DNA of 18,426 nucleotides from the NCBI GenBank assembly GCA_900768705.1, contig CAAGEB010000089.1:1-18426 (forward strand), read 5' to 3'. Of this stretch, positions 14,882 to 18,426 are shown piece by piece (position 1 is the stretch's first letter; each line of letters begins with the position of its first letter). The notes below the pieces were generated by a model. That model was not told the origin of the DNA. It ran no database searches and was given only the letters and a program-made list of their open reading frames with translations. This DNA comes from Oscillospiraceae bacterium (lineage in GTDB: Bacteria > Bacillota > Clostridia > Oscillospirales > Ruminococcaceae). Position numbers and translations under genes: made by a program.

Positions 14882-15003
14882 TCAATGAATAATGAAGAAT
14901 GAATAATTATGGTATCGGCTTCGCCGATTATTCCGAAAAATATATTTCAAATCTGTGCCGGAAGGGTACATAGCATTTATTCAATATTCATTATTCGTTA
15001 TTT
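14882..15003 (+). repeat. MITE-like palindromic repeat, copy 2, between remA and gmk
   Basis: Related to the element at 231-350 over its full length by eye and in the same orientation. It shares the left arm, GGTATCGGCTTCGCCGA, and AAATATATTTCAAAT. The left arm (14882-14908) and right arm (about 14975-15003) are inverted repeats of AATGAATAA-type words; here the right arm is longer and better preserved. The central ATCGGC-TTC-GCCGAT hairpin is perfect. It fills most of the 191-base remA-gmk gap and would be transcribed in the leader of gmk. Confidence 0.75.
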
Positions 15004-15043
15004 ATTGAGATAAACCCTGTATTTAGGATTATCGACAAGCTTA

Positions 15044-15313
15044 TTACAGTGTATCGTTGGGAATCGGCGCAGCGCCGCCTCGGGGAGCCATTTTTTCGGA
15101 AATGGTTTCCGGGGTTTGAGCGGAAAGCACCACATGACCGCTGTCGCAGATAATCACGGCACGGGTTTTCCGTCCGCAGGTGGCGTCGATGGCACTGCCG
15201 TCGTCCTTGGCAAGCTGTACAATGCGCTTTATCGGCGCAGCCTCGGGGCTTACCACTGCTACTATTCTGTCGCCGTTCACCACATTTCCGAATCCGATAT
15301 TTACCGTCTGCAT
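15044..15313 (-). CDS. remA: RemA family regulator (DUF370)
   Basis: An 89-residue protein of the RemA/DUF370 family. The conserved sequence is clear: VNIGFGNVVNGDRIVAVVSP, APIKRIVQ, DATCGRKTRAVII and DSGHVVLSAQTPETI. In B. subtilis RemA is a DNA-binding activator of biofilm matrix and osmoprotection genes, made of ring-shaped oligomers; in Clostridia its targets are not known. The C-terminal tail (APRGGAAPIPNDTL) goes slightly beyond the core. ATG start with GAGGTGG five bases upstream and a good promoter ahead. It is the first gene of the minus-strand cluster and keeps its usual place before gmk. A role in cell-surface gene control is inference from the family only. Confidence 0.92.
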   Translation of the reverse strand: MQTVNIGFGNVVNGDRIVAVVSPEAAPIKRIVQLAKDDGSAIDATCGRKTRAVIICDSGHVVLSAQTPETISEKMAPRGGAAPIPNDTL

Positions 15314-15343
15314 TTATTCCACCTCTTAAACAATACTATTTTA

Positions 15344-15372
15344 ATTATACCATAACAGACCGCAAAAATCAA
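15344..15372 (-). promoter_or_regulatory. SigA-type promoter of remA and the cluster
   Basis: On the minus strand, TTGATT (15372-15367), a 17-base spacer, then TATAAT (15349-15344) with an extended -10 TGG directly upstream. The expected start is about 25 bases upstream of the remA ATG. Confidence 0.85.
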
Positions 15373-15418
15373 TACCCTGCGAAAATTTGAAAAAAATAAA
15401 ATTTTTTGAAAAAACCCC

Positions 15419-15447
15419 TTGACAAAATTCGATTTGAGTGATATAAT
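15419..15447 (+). promoter_or_regulatory. Perfect consensus promoter of the tRNA-Thr gene
   Basis: TTGACA (15419-15424), 17 bases, TATAAT (15442-15447). An A/T-rich run (15381-15415) lies directly upstream, where an UP element would sit. It is shared with the divergent remA promoter. Confidence 0.9.
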
Positions 15448-15467
15448 ATCATTGTTCTTGTGAACAA

Positions 15468-15543
15468 GCTGTTATAGCTCAGTTGGTAGAGCACATCCTT
15501 GGTAAGGATGAGGTCATCAGTTCGACTCTGATTAACAGCTCCA
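15468..15543 (+). tRNA. tRNA-Thr (anticodon GGU)
   Basis: A complete 76-base cloverleaf with encoded CCA. The acceptor GCTGTTA pairs with TAACAGC, with discriminator T and then CCA. The D arm is GCTCAGTTGGTAGAGC. The anticodon stem CATCC/GGATG closes the loop TTGGTAA, giving GGT (GGU in RNA), which reads ACC and ACU threonine codons. The T arm is ATCAG-TTCGACT-CTGAT. It is a single tRNA gene with its own promoter and terminator. Confidence 0.97.
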
Positions 15544-15566
15544 GCCGGGTGTTTCCGGCAGTTTAT

Positions 15567-15597
15567 CAGCCCCTGCTTTATTGTAGGGGCTGTTTTT
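15567..15597 (+). terminator. Intrinsic terminator of the tRNA-Thr gene
   Basis: CAGCCCCT (15567-15574) pairs with AGGGGCTG (15585-15592) over a 10-base loop, followed by TTTTT. Confidence 0.9.
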
Positions 15598-15624
15598 ATG
15601 CCCTGAATATAGTTTACTGATAAG

Positions 15625-15665
15625 AAGTACCGTAAACGCCTTGACTTAGCGGATTTACGGTACTT
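15625..15665 (+). repeat. Perfect 12-bp inverted repeat with 17-base loop
   Basis: AAGTACCGTAAA (15625-15636) and TTTACGGTACTT (15654-15665). The loop can add a 3-bp stem (CGC 15637-15639 with GCG 15649-15651). The 3' arm runs into TTTTATTATA, so it could end plus-strand transcripts, but a good terminator already lies just upstream. A protein-binding or recombination site is equally possible. Confidence 0.55.
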
Positions 15666-15840
15666 TTATTATATGAAATGTTCTCAAAAGCGGTGTGTAG
15701 TCATACAAATCCGTCCAATTCTGCCGTTGGTATCTGCTATTTATCCTTTGGGTTGTAATAATTCGTCAGGAGAAGTAAAGTCAATGACTGGCGCAAAGAA
15801 CCGAAAGATGAGAAATTGCGCCGTGAATGCTTGCCGTATA

Positions 15841-15869
15841 TTGACATTTTGCGGGAAATATAGTATAAT
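15841..15869 (+). promoter_or_regulatory. Perfect consensus promoter far upstream of the chemoreceptor gene
   Basis: TTGACA (15841-15846), a 17-base spacer, TATAAT (15864-15869). The expected start is near 15876. The next plus-strand gene starts at 16169, so the transcript would carry a ~290-base leader. Confidence 0.75.
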
Positions 15870-15903
15870 AAACACAGAGCGTTAATTATAGATTGAAATG
15901 CCT

Positions 15904-15937
15904 TGCACATCCGTTCGCCTTTGGCGAACTCCGTGCA
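15904..15937 (+). promoter_or_regulatory. Two-stage stem-loop in the chemoreceptor leader
   Basis: The inner stem GTTCGCC (15913-15919) and GGCGAAC (15923-15929) has loop TTT. The outer stem is TGCAC (15904-15908) with GTGCA (15933-15937), with a small internal loop (4 and 3 bases). No T-run follows, so it is not a terminator. It begins about 28 bases into the predicted transcript. It matches no riboswitch class I know. Confidence 0.5.
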
Positions 15938-16168
15938 TATCGGCGAATTATAGTCATAAATTCCCTTTTGTAAGATATTGCAGTCTGTCGATAAACCCTT
16001 ATCTGCGTTGTCATCACGCATGACGGCAGGCAGGAAGCCCAGCTGTTATGCGGATTTCCGGCATTTGAGGGCTTTTCGACGGTCTAAAAAAAGCTTTTTC
16101 AGCAGGCTGATGCAATCCATATTGCATAGTACGGTTGGGAAATGTAATTATCATCGGAGGAACGGAAT

Positions 16169-18199
16169 ATGAAAATCAGCAGAAAAATTATCGGCGTCTT
16201 TATGGCGGGAATGCTTTTGGTGTCATTGGTTTCAGTGTTCAATACCGTTTTCGTCAATATACAGATGTCCGCAGGCGAAAAATCCGTGAAAAACGACATC
16301 ATCAACAGCATTACCGCCGACACGGAAGAAGAACTCAAGGAGCTTGCCAATACCATAGGCTCCTACGAGCTTTCCTATGAGGCGGCTATTGACCGCCACA
16401 TGCTCACTGCCGCAAATCTCCTTTACGAGAAGGACACGGACAGCAATTTCTCGCTTACAGACGCTGAACTTGAACGGCTGCTGAATGTTACCGGAATGAG
16501 CGATCTGTACATATCCGATGAGAAAGGCGTTTTTACTCAGACCACAGAGAAAGCGGGTATCGGTCTTTGCTTGTTTGACATCTGGGACGGCTACCGACAG
16601 CTTGTCACCGGTGAATCGGATTACCTGCCCTCTTCCATGAAAATCAAAGAGGAAACCGGAGAAATCTTCAAATTTACCGCCATTCCCCGTAAGGACAGAC
16701 GAGGCACTCTGCAATCCGCCTTTAATGCAGAAAATATTCAGAGCGATCTCCAGCAGTTTATAACCACCTCCAACGGTATCCGTTCAATGTATTTTGTCGA
16801 TCCCTACAATACCGTTCTCACCGAAAACCTTTCCGAGGGAGCGCAGTCGCTGTACAGCAAGGGCAGCATTATTTCCGATGATTTTGTCACTGCAATCATT
16901 AACGGAGACAGAGAAACTCACATTGAGTACAAGGACGGCTTTGCCCAGGTGTATGCTCCGGTTATGGAAAATGACGCTTTGAAATATGTTCTGCTGCTGA
17001 ATGTTGACCTTTCGGGCTATTATGCGGCTGCCGACAGGATTGACGGACCTTTTTCCAATATGATGGGCAATGTCACCGCAACGGGAATTGTGCTGGCGGC
17101 TGTGGTTATTGCGGTGGCGGTTATTACCCTTGTAATTGCGGGCGTGGTTCTTCTGAAAATATTCAAGCCCTTTGGCGGTATTTCCGCAATGGCAGCCGAT
17201 CTCAGCAACGGAAAGCTGGACACCCCCGATATTACTGTATCGGGCAAGGATGAAATTTCCGAAGTGGCAAATTCGCTCAACAGTATGAAGCACGAGCTTT
17301 CTTCCTACATAAACGCAATTTCCGAAAGACTGGAAAAAATGGGCGGCGGAGATTTCAGCCCCGCTGTTCAGGATGAATTTAAGGGCGATTTTTCTGCAAT
17401 CGGAAAATCTTTGGACGATATTTCTTCTGCTATGTCCGAGATGATAAACCGTATCAGAGAGTCTTCGGAAAGAGTGACCGGCGGTTCGGCAGCGATTTCT
17501 GAAAGTGCAAGGAGCATTGCGGATAATGCTTCCAAGCAGGTGGAAGAGGTGGAAATGCTCTCCGAGAGAATCAGGGCGATTTCCGAAAAGATTGAATGCA
17601 ATGCGGCGGACGCAGAAAATGCTCTCGAATATTCCGAAAAGGCAGGCAGCAAGCTGAACAGCCAGAATGACGCTATCAACCGTATGAAGGACGCAATGCA
17701 TGAAATTGAGCAGCGCAGCGGTGAAATCGGCACGGTTATCCGAACGATTGAAGATATAGCTTTCCAGACGAATATACTTGCGCTGAATGCCGCCATTGAA
17801 GCCTCCAGAGCAGGAGAGGCGGGAAAGGGCTTTGCGGTTGTGGCAGACGAGGTGCGCAATCTGGCAAACAAGTCCGCAGAGGCTGCAAACAATACCTCCA
17901 GACTTATTGAAGCCACCGTTAACTCAGTCAATGCGGGTGTTGAAACCGCAGGAAGCGTTGCGGAGGCTATGAACGAGGTTATGGATTTGTCATGCAGGGT
18001 TAACACTGCCGTTAAGAGTATCAGCACTGCCACCGAAAGTCAGAATGAAGCCGTTCGTGAAGTGCGCAGCGGAATTGATAATATTTCCGGCGTTATCAGA
18101 AGCAATTCGGAAGCTGCCGAGGAAAGCGCACTGCGCTGTTCCGAGCTGAGCAGCGAAGCGGACACGCTGCTTGAACAGATTTCGGATTTTGTAATCTGA
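16169..18199 (+). CDS. Methyl-accepting chemotaxis protein
   Basis: A 676-residue transmembrane chemoreceptor. TM1 is at about 7-30. An extracytoplasmic sensor of about 270 residues (31-300) looks Cache-like (SDLYISDEKGVF near 111-122, SMYFVDPYNTVL near 206-217). TM2 is at 303-332, a HAMP domain at about 333-385, and a second HAMP-like segment at about 386-440 (MGGGDFSP). A long coiled-coil signalling domain follows. Its hairpin tip, about 528-570, is the highly conserved IEDIAFQTNILALNAAIEAS, RAGEAGKGFAVVADEVRNLA, which binds CheA and CheW. The C-terminus (LLEQISDFVI) has no CheR-tethering pentapeptide. ATG start with GGAGG 8 bases upstream. No che or flagellar genes are in the window, so it is an orphan receptor whose ligand is unknown. 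Confidence 0.95.
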   Translation: MKISRKIIGVFMAGMLLVSLVSVFNTVFVNIQMSAGEKSVKNDIINSITADTEEELKELANTIGSYELSYEAAIDRHMLTAANLLYEKDTDSNFSLTDAELERLLNVTGMSDLYISDEKGVFTQTTEKAGIGLCLFDIWDGYRQLVTGESDYLPSSMKIKEETGEIFKFTAIPRKDRRGTLQSAFNAENIQSDLQQFITTSNGIRSMYFVDPYNTVLTENLSEGAQSLYSKGSIISDDFVTAIINGDRETHIEYKDGFAQVYAPVMENDALKYVLLLNVDLSGYYAAADRIDGPFSNMMGNVTATGIVLAAVVIAVAVITLVIAGVVLLKIFKPFGGISAMAADLSNGKLDTPDITVSGKDEISEVANSLNSMKHELSSYINAISERLEKMGGGDFSPAVQDEFKGDFSAIGKSLDDISSAMSEMINRIRESSERVTGGSAAISESARSIADNASKQVEEVEMLSERIRAISEKIECNAADAENALEYSEKAGSKLNSQNDAINRMKDAMHEIEQRSGEIGTVIRTIEDIAFQTNILALNAAIEASRAGEAGKGFAVVADEVRNLANKSAEAANNTSRLIEATVNSVNAGVETAGSVAEAMNEVMDLSCRVNTAVKSISTATESQNEAVREVRSGIDNISGVIRSNSEAAEESALRCSELSSEADTLLEQISDFVI

Positions 18200-18203
18200 C
18201 CCG

Positions 18204-18238
18204 GTCGGGTACCCCGACGGGGCGGCAAGCCGCTTTTT
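18204..18238 (+). terminator. Terminator of the chemoreceptor gene
   Basis: Two short G/C stems follow the stop: GTCGGG-TAC-CCCGAC (18204-18218), then GCGG-CAAG-CCGC (18222-18233) with TTTTT directly after it. The second is the likely terminator stem. Confidence 0.75.
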
Positions 18239-18301
18239 CCCAACGATACTCTGCAATGAGGATTGTGTTTCGACTGTAAGGTAATAAGATTGTTCTTGCT
18301 G

Positions 18302-18426
18302 CCCCTATCCCCCTAACCCCCTTCCCCCGAGGGGGAAGGGGGAGAATGCGGGGGCTAACGCCCCCTGCGCCCTGTTTCGGGGGCGTCGCCCTCGGACACC
18401 CTGCCCCACAGCCAGACACCCTACAC
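18302..18426. repeat. G/C-rich nested palindromes at the right edge (likely dispersed repeat, cut by the window)
   Basis: Composition changes abruptly to runs of C and G. There is a near-perfect palindrome of CCCCCTTCCCCC (18317-18328) and GGGGGAAGGGGG (18331-18342). A second hairpin is GGGGGC-TAAC-GCCCCC (18350-18365), and a third is around 18379-18394 (GGGGGCGTCGCCCTC). The word ACACCCT recurs (18396-18402, 18416-18422). No credible gene. The element probably continues past the window. Confidence 0.6.

Larger units (their letters stand above)
15598..16168 (+). other. Intergenic region without a convincing gene: inverted repeat, promoter and leader
   Basis: No reading frame here has both a good start and family-like sequence. 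Short frames run on both strands but have unusual composition and overlap the promoter and hairpins. What can be seen is a 12-bp inverted repeat (15625-15665), a perfect vegetative promoter (15841-15869), and two stem-loops (15904-15937 and 16035-16074). There is also an A/T palindrome around AAAAAGCTTTTT near 16088-16099, and the Shine-Dalgarno GGAGG (16156-16160) of the chemoreceptor gene. The stretch from about 15890 to 16100 may be a dispersed repeat; this cannot be tested from one window. Confidence 0.5.

Noticed and set aside
15762..15863. Short open frame reading NDWRKEPKDEKLRRE and ending ECLPYIDILREI, perhaps a gene remnant
   Set aside because: It is closed upstream by a stop at 15759-15761, has no start codon or Shine-Dalgarno, and overlaps the -35 element and spacer of a consensus promoter. 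No family is recognisable, so it is not called as a gene or pseudogene.
16122..16150. TTGCAT-17-TAATTA as promoter of the chemoreceptor gene
   Set aside because: Transcription would begin at or inside the Shine-Dalgarno (16156-16160), leaving no leader, and the hexamers are poor.
15876..16168. c-di-GMP-I riboswitch in the chemoreceptor leader
   Set aside because: A CACGCA word occurs, but the conserved GGACGCAAAGCC core and the receptor parts are missing.
15468..16168. Integrated element at the tRNA-Thr 3' end
   Set aside because: No integrase gene and no repeated copy of the tRNA 3' end was seen downstream.
15978..16172. Plus-strand frame of 64 codons and an overlapping minus-strand frame (15737-16021) before the chemoreceptor gene
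   Set aside because: No ribosome binding site and a biased composition rich in Arg, Ser and Cys. They read through hairpins and are better explained as shadows of a leader or repeat.
18096..18419. Minus-strand frame of 107 codons over the right edge
   Set aside because: It overlaps the end of the chemoreceptor gene and the G/C palindromes; low-complexity Gly/Pro/Arg composition indicates a spurious frame.

Overview
The window looks like a chromosomal segment of a Gram-positive, spore-forming Clostridia of the Ruminococcus type (Oscillospiraceae). The evidence is a C-terminal type I dockerin at the left edge (a cellulosome or amylosome part), the sporulation sigma factors sigG and a sigK-like gene, a PASTA-domain Ser/Thr kinase with its PP2C phosphatase, and the Firmicute gene order remA-gmk-priA-def-fmt-rsmB-rlmN-prpC-prkC-rsgA-thiN. 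Many genes start with TTG behind a strong Shine-Dalgarno sequence (sigG, rsgA, prpC, fmt, gmk).

Layout. 1-147 is the 3' end of a dockerin protein (+). 148-466 is non-coding: a terminator-like hairpin, a ~120-bp MITE-like repeat, and a consensus vegetative promoter that points into the 3' end of the next gene. 467-2686 is a sporulation block: a sigK-like gene (-), a divergent GNAT acetyltransferase (+) whose start is only 27 bp away, then sigG (+), whose Shine-Dalgarno sits inside a long terminator-like hairpin directly before a TTG start. 2742-15313 is one long minus-strand housekeeping cluster. It starts with remA (own promoter) and gmk, separated by a second copy of the MITE-like repeat, then priA, two tandem def genes, fmt, rsmB, rlmN and prpC. 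A 262-bp spacer carrying a separate promoter and a 9-bp inverted repeat follows, then prkC, rsgA and thiN. Compared with the Bacillus order, rpoZ, coaBC and rpe are missing from the run.

15419-15597 is a tRNA-Thr(GGU) gene with a perfect consensus promoter and terminator, divergent from remA. 15598-16168 has no convincing gene. It holds a 12-bp perfect inverted repeat, a perfect consensus promoter, and a ~290-nt potentially structured leader in front of a 676-residue methyl-accepting chemotaxis protein (16169-18199). The right edge (18300-18426) is a very G/C-rich stretch of nested palindromes that looks like a dispersed repeat.

How the genes work together. The minus-strand cluster couples nucleotide supply (gmk), replication restart (priA), initiator-Met formylation and deformylation (fmt, def), rRNA modification and ribosome maturation (rsmB, rlmN, rsgA), and reversible Ser/Thr phosphorylation (prpC, prkC). 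The left block supplies late forespore (sigG) and mother-cell (sigK-like) transcription. No large defence or secondary-metabolism system is visible. The most interesting signals are regulatory: the sigG leader hairpin, the promoter antisense to sigK, the prkC promoter palindrome and the chemoreceptor leader.
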